Virus record (IMG/VR): IMGVR_UViG_3300020446_000084 | Coordinates: 1-22,933 of that record | Source: a virus | Length of the DNA stretch: 22,933 nt | Direction: 5' to 3' (one strand) | Shown: positions 1 to 5,118 of the stretch, piece after piece | How the letters are laid out: every line of letters starts with the position of its first letter | Numbering within the stretch: the first letter of the stretch is position 1 | Program-made: the position numbers and the translations under genes | Notes under the pieces: model-generated | Told to the model about the DNA's origin: nothing | Seen by the model: the letters and a program-made list of their open reading frames with translations, nothing else | Databases searched by the model: none

Positions 1-2
1 TT

Positions 3-104
3 ACAGAAGTATATCAAGGACCCTCGTTGGAATCTGTAACCGATATAACCCGAACTATAGAAAGCACAAGCGTTACAGATACCACAACTATCTTCTCGCA
101 ATAA
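3..104 (+). CDS. C-terminal end of an unknown gene running in from the left edge
   Basis: The third frame is open from base 3 to a TAA at 102-104 and gives about 33 residues rich in Thr, Ser, Glu and Asp, starting TEVYQGPSLESVTDI and ending TIFSQ. This composition looks like a real protein rather than a chance frame. From memory it resembles the end of a cyanophage protein found just before the secreted protein encoded next, but I cannot confirm that here. The function is unknown and the N-terminus lies outside the window. Confidence 0.5.
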   Translation, partial: TEVYQGPSLESVTDITRTIESTSVTDTTTIFSQ

Positions 105-133
105 CTTTAATAGGCAATCCAGTTTTTGCTAAT

Positions 134-709
134 GTGTCGAACACGAGTGCTCCCGTGGCACAATCATCATCGAGCGTATCGAATTTCGCTACCCAAGTAC
201 TTGGAGGACCAATGGTAGAAAATCAATATGGAAATGGCATAGTTTGCTCTGGTCCACAAATGGGATTTAGCCCCTTTGTAACTACGACATTTAATCAAAG
301 ACGTCCACAAGATTATATTTATAGTACGCCCGTGTACGATCCAACAGACGAGGATAATAATGGTGTGCCAGACAATCCAGGGAACATACTTTATTATCAG
401 GAAAACTATAGTGGTAATAAAGATTCTTTAGGACTCAACTTTGGATTTGCATTTACATTTAATATTCCATTAGACAAAAGATTTCAAGATTCTTGTCTCG
501 ATGCTGCTAGTACACAAATACAACTACAAAAACAAGAACTAAATGCAAAAATGCTCAATTATGAAATAGCCCGTTTAAAAAATTGTGGAGAGTTAATGTT
601 AGCTGGAATCTATTTCGATCCCAATAGTAAATTTGCAAAATTATGTGAGGGAGTTATAGTTTCACCTCCTCCAAATCAAGTTATACCACACACTCATAAA
701 CTAAAGTAG
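134..709 (+). CDS. Probable secreted cyanophage-type protein with C-terminal helical region
   Basis: I do not know the function. The first canonical start is GTG at 134 (191 aa), but the frame is open all the way to base 2. Just before the GTG it encodes a hydrophobic stretch, LLAITLIGNPVFAN, that looks like the end of a signal peptide with cleavage after the Ala. No ATG, GTG or TTG lies in frame upstream inside the window. The real start is therefore a rare codon (ATA at 101 is possible) or was lost, or the frame enters from the left. The mature protein starts with a Ser/Thr/Ala-rich segment and has a Gly/Asn/Tyr-rich middle with an acidic DPTDEDNNGVPD stretch. The C-terminal third (about residues 118-165) is charged and helical with conserved-looking Cys residues. 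The layout matches a cyanophage protein family I remember only as hypothetical. Confidence 0.7.
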   Translation: MSNTSAPVAQSSSSVSNFATQVLGGPMVENQYGNGIVCSGPQMGFSPFVTTTFNQRRPQDYIYSTPVYDPTDEDNNGVPDNPGNILYYQENYSGNKDSLGLNFGFAFTFNIPLDKRFQDSCLDAASTQIQLQKQELNAKMLNYEIARLKNCGELMLAGIYFDPNSKFAKLCEGVIVSPPPNQVIPHTHKLK

Positions 710-786
710 ACAACCTACGGGTTTAAGTTGTCCACCAAAATAATTATAAAGTAGATAAGTCCCTTCCAAGTAACCTATCTACTTTA
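709..786 (+). terminator. Two hairpins after the secreted-protein gene
   Basis: GACAAC at 709-714 pairs with GTTGTC at 727-732, starting in the stop codon. A second inverted repeat is perfect over 11 bp: 747-757 pairs with 776-786, with an 18-base loop. Neither stem is followed by a clean T-run, so an intrinsic terminator is not certain. They may instead stabilise the 3' end of the upstream mRNA or separate it from the promoter at 853. The bases from 787 to 852 are AT-rich and hold no gene. Confidence 0.35.
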
Positions 787-852
787 GGCTAAATCTCACA
801 GCCAAATTCATTATATCAAATATTCTCTTTTTGTAACATATATAATATATAT

Positions 853-881
853 TTGACATATAAATAATATATGCTTAATAT
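853..881 (+). promoter_or_regulatory. Strong sigma70-type promoter for the two-gene operon and array
   Basis: A perfect -35 box TTGACA (853-858) is followed after exactly 17 bases by a near-perfect -10 box TAATAT (876-881), with AT-rich sequence upstream. Transcription would start near 888-890. This places the ATG at 871 inside the promoter, so the next gene must start further down, at 934. No terminator is seen between here and 3214, so one transcript could cover both genes and the hairpin array. Confidence 0.8.
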
Positions 882-888
882 AAAAAAG

Positions 889-923
889 TCCGTTAAGGAT
901 TTAAACTTTCACTCCGTTAAGGA
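889..923 (+). repeat. 11-bp direct repeat in the leader of the operon
   Basis: TCCGTTAAGGA occurs at 889-899 and again at 913-923, 24 bp apart. The first copy lies at the predicted transcription start and the second holds the ribosome binding site (AAGGA) of the gene at 934. Two identical copies at such positions could be an operator or a binding site for an RNA-binding repressor. No binding protein is identified. Confidence 0.55.
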
Positions 924-933
924 AACTTTTATT

Positions 934-1569
934 ATGGCTCTAAATAGCTACAAAGTCACAGTTCATGGAACTGCTGGGCTTCTCTGTTCAAATGTACAAA
1001 ATTCTGATCCATTAGGTGAAGGAGCAAAACAAAAAGCATTTTTCTCCAGTAAAAAGAAAAAAAATGATGAAGATCATTTATGTCTAAGAGCATTGGATTG
1101 GGTCTTCTCTGGTTACTGGAAAAACGAAGGTAAAGTAAAAGTCAACGAAACTAAAAACTCTATTGAATTTGATGGATTTTCTGATCCATATATGCCAGGT
1201 GCTAATTTCTTGCGTTGTCTTAGAAATGCAGCTACCAAATGGAAGTTAGGTAAAGATGTTCTCCGTTCTGTTGTTGTTACGAATGATCCATTAATTGAAT
1301 ATGAAGGATCAAAAAACGCTTTAGAAATGTACACTAAAGACCAAACTTATTTTTCTAATACAGCATTTACATCAAGAGGTGTCTGGGTACAAAGATTATT
1401 ATTTCCAGATTGGAAATGTACTTTTGAACTAATGGTTGATGATGAAATCTTAAGTGTATCTCAACTAAATAGAATCATTACGATGGCAGGAAAAGCTGAA
1501 GGATTAGGCACATGGAGGCCAAGATTCGGCAGATTTTCTGCATCTGAACTAGTGGAGATGGCTGACTAA
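934..1569 (+). CDS. Phage protein with RAMP-like glycine-rich C-terminal loop
   Basis: The product is 211 aa starting MALNSYKVTVHG. I choose ATG 934 rather than the in-frame ATG at 871 because 871 lies within the promoter, while 934 has AAGGA about ten bases upstream. It belongs, as far as I remember, to a phage family described only as hypothetical. Its marks are an N-terminal beta strand followed by a DPL motif, a central MPGANFLRCLRNAATKWKLG helix, a DPLIEYEG motif, LFPDWKCTFEL, and GLGTWRPRFGRF near the C-terminus. That last motif has the spacing of the glycine-rich loop of RAMP proteins (GxG...G), as in Cas6 or Cas5. RAMP kinship is inference, and no catalytic residue can be assigned. 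Its stop overlaps the next ATG (TAATG), and the hairpin array follows that gene, so a role in binding or cutting the array RNA is possible. Confidence 0.85.
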   Translation: MALNSYKVTVHGTAGLLCSNVQNSDPLGEGAKQKAFFSSKKKKNDEDHLCLRALDWVFSGYWKNEGKVKVNETKNSIEFDGFSDPYMPGANFLRCLRNAATKWKLGKDVLRSVVVTNDPLIEYEGSKNALEMYTKDQTYFSNTAFTSRGVWVQRLLFPDWKCTFELMVDDEILSVSQLNRIITMAGKAEGLGTWRPRFGRFSASELVEMAD

Positions 1570-2057
1570 TGTCAAATCCGAGAATAGATGGCATTGACTG
1601 GAGATCACTTCAAAAAGGTGATGTTATCCCAGAAGAACATATTCTTGATTACTGGAATACTTGTTTCCCAGATAGAGAATGGGATAAGTTCAGCATGGTT
1701 ACTGTTAGAGGCAACATTGAAAAACTTCGTGAAGGCATTAACAGACCCATCGTTCTGAAAGAAGTAAAAGGAACTCTGGTTGTGCTTACTGATAAAGAGG
1801 CTGTTGATTATTCAGCAGCCCAAGCCAATGCTGGTATTAAAAAACATCGTAGGCATACTCGTAGACTATTTACTCACATAGATTCTTCTAAATTAGATCA
1901 AGCTAAGAAACGTGATTTAGAAACTAAACAGATTCATCATGCGTTCATAGCTTCTGCTGCTGATGGTGCTAGGAAAGAATCATTGCAGCTACAAAGAAAA
2001 GGAGAAAGATTACCTAAGTCTTTGATCGAGAAATCAGACTTTAAAAAATCTTCTTAG
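1569..2057 (+). CDS. Basic helical protein, partner of the RAMP-like protein
   Basis: This 162-aa product has no function I can name. Its start overlaps the upstream stop by one base and uses GGAG at 1554-1557. The first 50 residues contain GIDWRSLQKGDVIPEEHI and a Trp/Phe-rich segment. Residues 55-80 form a short alpha/beta part ending LVVLTDKEAVDYSAA. The second half is strongly basic and helical, with a KKHRRHTRRL cluster near residue 91 and further Lys/Arg/His-rich helices, which would suit nucleic acid binding. From memory, similar proteins sit beside homologues of the upstream gene in other phages, which would make them a conserved pair. The hairpin array begins about 95 bases after its stop with no terminator between. 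Confidence 0.8.
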   Translation: MSNPRIDGIDWRSLQKGDVIPEEHILDYWNTCFPDREWDKFSMVTVRGNIEKLREGINRPIVLKEVKGTLVVLTDKEAVDYSAAQANAGIKKHRRHTRRLFTHIDSSKLDQAKKRDLETKQIHHAFIASAADGARKESLQLQRKGERLPKSLIEKSDFKKSS

Positions 2058-2151
2058 AAATCGCATCGCAGCGTTTCAGTTCCCATTGATTCCGCTCCGC
2101 TCTAAACCCCGTTGCTCGATCTGGATCAACTCCCCTCTCAGTAAATGCAAT

Positions 2152-2215
2152 CGTTATGGGTGTCACGATAAACCCTTCTTAACATCTCTTGTAGGTGCAA
2201 GAACCAAAGAGGTGA
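2152..2215 (+). repeat. Array unit 1 (complete)
   Basis: Hairpin A pairs GGGT (2158-2161) with ACCC (2172-2175) around the loop GTCACGATAA. Hairpin B pairs CATCTCTT (2183-2190) with AAGAGGTG (2207-2214), 8 bp with one T-G wobble at 2185/2212. The inner stem pairs GGT (2194-2196) with ACC (2203-2205). Its inner loop differs from the AATA-type loops of the later units. Confidence 0.75.
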
Positions 2216-2332
2216 CTACGTTTCTTTTCGATTCGCTTTAACTCTCTGTGGCTCGCTGTCGATCAACTCTCAACTTTTTCATGCTGCTTTTTGTCACTCG
2301 TTTTGGTGCCTTTCTATTTGCCTCACTTCAAG

Positions 2333-2395
2333 CGTTATGGGTCTTACGATAAACCCTTTTCAACATCTCTATAACTTAATAGGTTTGCGAGATGA
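2333..2395 (+). repeat. Array unit 2 (complete)
   Basis: Hairpin A: GGGT (2339-2342) pairs with ACCC (2353-2356), loop CTTACGATAA. Hairpin B: CATCTC (2364-2369) pairs with GAGATG (2389-2394). Inner stem: AAC (2373-2375) pairs with GTT (2383-2385), loop TTAATAG. Confidence 0.75.
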
Positions 2396-2504
2396 TAATT
2401 CGCCTCACTTCTTTTCGGAGTAACTTGATTTACTGTATTGCCCCTCAGATCAAATTGGCTCGGAACATCTCGGTTCGATTTTTTGTATTTCTTTTCAACT
2501 CACA

Positions 2505-2567
2505 CGTTATGAGTGCTACGACAAACTCTTTTTAACATCTTTACGACTCAATAGGTCTGCAAGATGA
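2505..2567 (+). repeat. Array unit 3 (complete)
   Basis: Hairpin A: GAGT (2511-2514) pairs with ACTC (2525-2528), a compensatory change from GGGT/ACCC, loop GCTACGACAA. Hairpin B: CATCTT (2536-2541) pairs with AAGATG (2561-2566), another two-sided change. Inner stem: GAC (2545-2547) pairs with GTC (2555-2557), loop TCAATAG. Confidence 0.75.
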
Positions 2568-2729
2568 CTACGACTCTATTCGCTTTGTTTAGGCTCTTAG
2601 TGGTGCGACTTCGCTTGATTCCAGTTAATTTTCTGCCACTCGCTTCATTTCTTTTCGACTTATGTCAAATCACTTGTTCTCAGTTTACCTCCAGGTATAG
2701 CCTTGTAAATCGACTTTATTCTGCTCTTT

Positions 2730-2765
2730 CGTTGTCAGTTTACGATTAAAACTGTCATTACATCG
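2730..2765 (+). repeat. Array unit 4 (hairpin A only)
   Basis: CGTT is followed by hairpin A, CAGTT (2736-2740) with AACTG (2750-2754), around the loop TACGATTAA. The linker and a CATC-like start of hairpin B follow, but I find no matching 3' half downstream. This unit also breaks the regular spacing (225 bases after unit 3 and 100 before unit 5), so it looks like a truncated or rearranged copy. Confidence 0.6.
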
Positions 2766-2829
2766 TATTTTGGTTCTATTCTCATCGACATAATCCATCT
2801 CGACTTAGTTCCGTGCTTTTCAAATCTAT

Positions 2830-2892
2830 CGTTCACACTTCACGATTAAAAGTGTCTTAACACCTCTATTACTGAATAAGTATGCGAGGTGA
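2830..2892 (+). repeat. Array unit 5 (complete)
   Basis: Hairpin A: ACACTT (2835-2840) pairs with AAGTGT (2850-2855), loop CACGATTAA. Hairpin B: CACCTC (2861-2866) pairs with GAGGTG (2886-2891). Inner stem: TAC (2870-2872) pairs with GTA (2880-2882), loop TGAATAA. Confidence 0.75.
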
Positions 2893-3014
2893 TTTAAAAT
2901 CTACGCTTTGTAGTTCTCCTCATTTTGGCTCCTTGTAGATCCCCGTAACTCACATTGCTTCATTGCAGTTCTGCTTATTTAGCCGCAATTTTTTGCCACT
3001 TTCTTCAATTCAAT

Positions 3015-3074
3015 CGTTTAAGGTCTTACGTTAAACCTTTTAACACCTCTAGGATTTAATCGTCTGCGAGGTGA
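3015..3074 (+). repeat. Array unit 6 (complete)
   Basis: Hairpin A: AAGGT (3020-3024) pairs with ACCTT (3035-3039), loop CTTACGTTAA. Hairpin B: CACCTC (3044-3049) pairs with GAGGTG (3068-3073). Inner stem: GAT (3053-3055) pairs with GTC (3062-3064), using one T-G wobble, loop TTAATC. Confidence 0.7.
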
Positions 3075-3105
3075 CCTCGGCTCGATTTCACCTCGGCTCG
3101 ATTTC
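3074..3105 (+). repeat. Exact 16-bp tandem duplication in the last spacer
   Basis: ACCTCGGCTCGATTTC at 3074-3089 is repeated exactly at 3090-3105, directly after unit 6. It shows recent slippage or expansion in a spacer, in contrast to the diverged units around it. Confidence 0.85.
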
Positions 3106-3184
3106 GATACTTCTCATTTCCAGCTTGAATCGACTTACCTCAACCCTTGTCATCGTATGACTTGGCCTTTCGCCTTAAATCAAT

Positions 3185-3230
3185 CGCTTGCCAGTTCCAC
3201 GATTAAGAACTGGTATCCTTTTTCTTTGAA
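3185..3230 (+). terminator. Array unit 7: terminal hairpin with T-rich tract
   Basis: The unit consists of a hairpin A with the longest stem of the array, CCAGTTC (3191-3197) with GAACTGG (3207-3213), and the standard loop CACGATTAA. It is followed by a tract containing TTTTTCTTT and has no hairpin B. This suits an intrinsic terminator closing the + strand transcript. It overlaps the stop codon (3203-3205) of the opposing - strand gene, so it may serve both directions. Confidence 0.6.
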
Positions 3231-3847
3231 AGTTTTTTAATAATATTTTTTATTAAAGGTTTGACAATATTAAGCAATAATGGAGTAGTGGCAGCAACAG
3301 CAGCAATAACAGCAGTACTAATAAGCTGTGGAGGATTAGGTATGTATTGCTCGATGAATTTAACGTCTTCATACAGAGTTATACATTTACTACCATCTTC
3401 GCTTCTTTCGTGTCCAATAACACGCTCTAATTTAAACTCTGAAGCATATTGGCCTACTCTTTGATCATTTGGTCCAGGACATTCAACAAAAAGTATTTTA
3501 TCTTTGTCTTTTCTTGGTGTGTATTTTGGTGGTTCTACTGTCGGTGGTACAAATTCTTCTGTTTGATTGCTGGCTTTAGCTTGCGTGTACTTAAATTCGT
3601 TGGGGTTATACTCCAAAGGTTCAAAACTAGGAATACTGAAGTTACCACATTCTGTATATGTGCCATATTCATCTTTATCACTATCAATAAGACTTGTTAA
3701 GTTATTTCTATGTACTCTTACACAACCAGGAATATTAACAATAGGTTTACTTATGTTAATTAATGTTTGTACATCAGTTTTCCATATGGGTATTTTATGT
3801 ATCTCTACCTTGTCGATATTAAAACTAGGTATATCAATCGTAGGCAT
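3203..3847 (-). CDS. Cyanophage-type proline-rich protein with C-terminal membrane segment
   Basis: The product is 214 aa of unknown function. It begins MPTIDIPSFNIDKVEIHKIP, contains VNIPGCVRVHRNN near residues 37-49, then a Tyr/Pro/Glu-rich middle (about 75-125) that is probably extended. A folded part with a FVECPGPNDQRVGQY motif follows. The C-terminus has a hydrophobic Ala/Val/Leu-rich segment (about 175-195) and a highly basic tail, as in a membrane protein with a cytoplasmic tail. I remember this architecture in marine cyanophages, always as hypothetical. Its start lies within the 3' end of the zinc-ribbon gene (14-base overlap). Its stop falls in the last hairpin of the opposing array, so the two transcription units converge there. 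Confidence 0.8.
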   Translation of the reverse strand: MPTIDIPSFNIDKVEIHKIPIWKTDVQTLINISKPIVNIPGCVRVHRNNLTSLIDSDKDEYGTYTECGNFSIPSFEPLEYNPNEFKYTQAKASNQTEEFVPPTVEPPKYTPRKDKDKILFVECPGPNDQRVGQYASEFKLERVIGHERSEDGSKCITLYEDVKFIEQYIPNPPQLISTAVIAAVAATTPLLLNIVKPLIKNIIKKLSKKKDTSS

Positions 3848-3995
3848 CTCTTTTCTTTAATACTTCTACTTCTGAAAAGCATTTAGGACAAGATAAATTA
3901 GTCATCACAGAAAACTCAGGATAAATTGGCATAGATTCGTCTACATCAATATCACCACCCCAGATTAGTTCAGCTTTACAATGCCAGCAATTCAT
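3834..3995 (-). CDS. 53-aa zinc-ribbon peptide (CWHC type)
   Basis: This short gene starts MNCWHCKAELIWGGD and ends in a basic tail. Two Cys pairs, CxxC at residues 3-6 and CPKC at 36-39, form a typical four-Cys zinc ribbon, separated by an acidic segment. Small proteins with the same CWHC...LIWGGD...NLSCP.C plan are common in marine cyanophages and other marine phages, from memory, with no proven role. Its ATG overlaps the stop of the upstream gene (ATGA), and it overlaps the next gene by 14 bases, so translation is probably coupled. Confidence 0.85.
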   Translation of the reverse strand: MNCWHCKAELIWGGDIDVDESMPIYPEFSVMTNLSCPKCFSEVEVLKKRDAYD

Positions 3996-4213
3996 TTCTT
4001 TGGCAAAAGCATAGATGGGCCTGTAATGTCAGGCATTACATTATCTAAAACTTTAGGCATAGCACCCTGTACGTTTCCAAGAATTTCATTCATAACTCGA
4101 CTTTTAAAATTTTCAGATGTTAAATACTTATAACCAAAGTATGCCCCACCACTCATAGAAGCTACCATTACAAATGAGATAATACTCAAAACATTAGCTA
4201 TTTTTTGAAACAT
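3992..4213 (-). CDS. Small membrane protein, cyanophage type
   Basis: The product is 73 aa. Residues 5-30 form one hydrophobic segment with a Gly-Gly-Ala-Tyr-Phe-Gly end, followed by an amphipathic helix and a Pro/Gly-rich tail (MPDITGPSMLLPKK). Small proteins of this plan, with a membrane anchor and a tail of Val/Gly/Pro, are frequent in cyanophage genomes near tail or lysis genes. A holin role cannot be excluded, but there is only one clear membrane segment and no lysis partner is seen. Its start codon sits back to back with a possible small gene on the other strand. Confidence 0.7.
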   Translation of the reverse strand: MFQKIANVLSIISFVMVASMSGGAYFGYKYLTSENFKSRVMNEILGNVQGAMPKVLDNVMPDITGPSMLLPKK

Positions 4214-4343
4214 GATTAAATTTGCAATATTAAAAGCACTATCTTTTTCAAGTGTGCTTGTATTACTGCTTATTGTAGCTCTGTCACCTCTTTACGTCAC
4301 CATGAGTTTAATGACAAGGCAAATACAAGAAAAAGTTAATTAG
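4212..4343 (+). CDS. Possible 43-aa membrane peptide on the opposite strand
   Basis: An ATG frame of 44 codons begins MIKFAILKALSFSSV, continues into a strongly hydrophobic segment (about residues 10-33) and ends TRQIQEKVN. It fills almost exactly the gap between two - strand genes, overlapping their ends by 2 and 8 bases. The - strand shows no convincing frame there. The hydrophobic core with a polar, charged tail looks like a single-pass membrane peptide. Against it, no ribosome binding site or promoter is visible, and the strand differs from all neighbours. Confidence 0.5.
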   Translation: MIKFAILKALSFSSVLVLLLIVALSPLYVTMSLMTRQIQEKVN

Positions 4344-4515
4344 TTTTTTTCTTTTCTGGTTCAATAATATCTTCAACCGCAGCTATAGCTCCTTTTAATT
4401 CAAATATTTTTTGTTTACAATTTTCTGCTACTTGTGTAGCTTCTTTATAATTTTCTGCAATTTGTTGCAATTCTGCTTTTAAGGTTTCTAGCTTTTTTTT
4501 GGGATCAACTGCCAT
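4336..4515 (-). CDS. 59-aa coiled-coil protein
   Basis: The frame starts MAVDPKKKLETLKAELQQIA and ends EPEKKKTN. Almost the whole length is charged and Ala/Leu/Ile-patterned as a single helix or coiled coil, with a Lys-rich end and one Cys near residue 33. Function is unknown. It lies between the dioxygenase gene and the small membrane protein on the same strand, as one of several small accessory genes. Confidence 0.7.
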   Translation of the reverse strand: MAVDPKKKLETLKAELQQIAENYKEATQVAENCKQKIFELKGAIAAVEDIIEPEKKKTN

Positions 4516-4548
4516 TAGATTAATATTGTACTGCTATAATGATAGCAC

Positions 4549-5118
4549 CTAATTTTGTATTAGACCCCAAGTTGTTGCAATATATTTGTGTTCGTTAATA
4601 GGTTGATTACCTCTATGTGTATGTGTAAAACTAGCAGGAAAAATAATATATCTACCTTGTATTGCTTTTATCCTTTGATTTAAATATAGAAATTCAGTCT
4701 CTCCTCCTTCTTCAACAGTATTTAAATATGCTTGAACCACTAGATACCTATTTGATGTAAGAATAGATTGATTTTCATAATGCCAAGTGTGATAACCTCC
4801 ACAGGGTATTATCTTTTTTATTTTTATATCGTAAAAAGCAAAATTACTTTCAGCCAAAATTGAATAACTATTAAAATATTGTTCTAATACACGTTCCAAG
4901 CCACCCATAAATATACTAGATATTTCAAACTGATTTACTTTAAAATCCCAAGACAAGAAGGCTTCTTCCATGTCACCTTCATGCTTTTTTATATTTTTAA
5001 AATATGTATGACCTTGTCGTTTTAATTTTTCAAAATAATCAATACAATGTTCTGACTCATCAGGAGACAAAATATTGTCGTAAACTCCAATAAAATTATT
5101 AGTGGTGAGTGTGTTCAT
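4549..5118 (-). CDS. 2-oxoglutarate/Fe(II)-dependent dioxygenase (prolyl hydroxylase type)
   Basis: The product is 189 aa and should use Fe(II), O2 and 2-oxoglutarate to hydroxylate a substrate. The iron-binding HxE is H113-Y-E115 in GGYHTWHYENQ. The second half has VEEGGETEF (135-143), then the GRYIIFPASFTHTHRG segment (155-170) with the distal His (H168, or H166) and the basic 2-oxoglutarate-binding residue K178 followed by YIATTW. This is the P4H-like double-stranded beta-helix pattern, at the usual size for the phage enzymes. Such genes are common in marine cyanophages, often close to tail fibre genes as here. Substrates are unknown: a fibre protein or a host protein is possible. The start overlaps the upstream small gene by 20 bases. 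Confidence 0.9.
   Translation of the reverse strand: MNTLTTNNFIGVYDNILSPDESEHCIDYFEKLKRQGHTYFKNIKKHEGDMEEAFLSWDFKVNQFEISSIFMGGLERVLEQYFNSYSILAESNFAFYDIKIKKIIPCGGYHTWHYENQSILTSNRYLVVQAYLNTVEEGGETEFLYLNQRIKAIQGRYIIFPASFTHTHRGNQPINEHKYIATTWGLIQN

Larger units (their letters stand above)
2058..3214 (+). ncRNA. Tandem hairpin array, candidate structured non-coding RNA
   Basis: This stretch has no credible gene. It holds five complete units of about 60-64 bases (from 2152, 2333, 2505, 2830, 3015) and two partial ones (2730, 3185). Complete units start 171-184 bases apart, except around the inserted partial unit. Each complete unit runs: CGTT, hairpin A with a 9-10 base loop holding ACGATAA or ACGATTAA, a short pyrimidine/A linker ending in AA, then hairpin B with an inner stem. 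Stem sequences differ between units but stay paired: hairpin B is CATCTC/GAGATG, CATCTT/AAGATG or CACCTC/GAGGTG, and hairpin A is GGGT/ACCC, GAGT/ACTC, ACACTT/AAGTGT, AAGGT/ACCTT or CCAGTTC/GAACTGG. The mismatches that occur are G-T pairs on this strand, which would be A-C on the other. This supports a folded RNA read from the + strand. The spacers of about 64-162 bases are pyrimidine-rich. The function is unknown. Confidence 0.7.

Noticed and set aside
871-933. N-terminal extension of the RAMP-like protein from ATG 871
   Set aside because: This ATG lies within the spacer of the promoter. The ATG at 934 has its own ribosome binding site and gives a compact start with a beta strand.
2564-2749. 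A 61-aa + strand frame inside the array (starts in hairpin B of unit 3)
   Set aside because: It spans a conserved hairpin unit and spacer, its hydrophobic, Leu/Ser/Phe-rich composition follows from the pyrimidine-rich strand, and the other units have no equivalent frame.
2058-3214. CRISPR array
   Set aside because: The units are about 60 bases, diverged in sequence and conserved in structure. The spacers are long, unequal and partly related to one another. No Cas genes are seen, only a weak RAMP-like motif in the neighbour.
2152-3214. Integron-type attC sites
   Set aside because: There are CGTTAT and TTAACA words near the hairpins, but no regular RYYYAAC/GTTRRRY flanks enclosing each unit, no cassette genes between units and no integrase.
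2058-3214. Known large phage RNAs (GOLLD, ROOL) or tRNA cluster
   Set aside because: Those RNAs are non-repetitive over their length as I remember them. Here a short unit is repeated. No cloverleaf or CCA-type 3' ends are seen.
3261-3860. Overlapping + strand frames opposite the proline-rich protein
   Set aside because: The - strand protein has clear domain-like organisation and overlaps properly with its neighbours. The + strand frames are hydrophobic antisense shadows.
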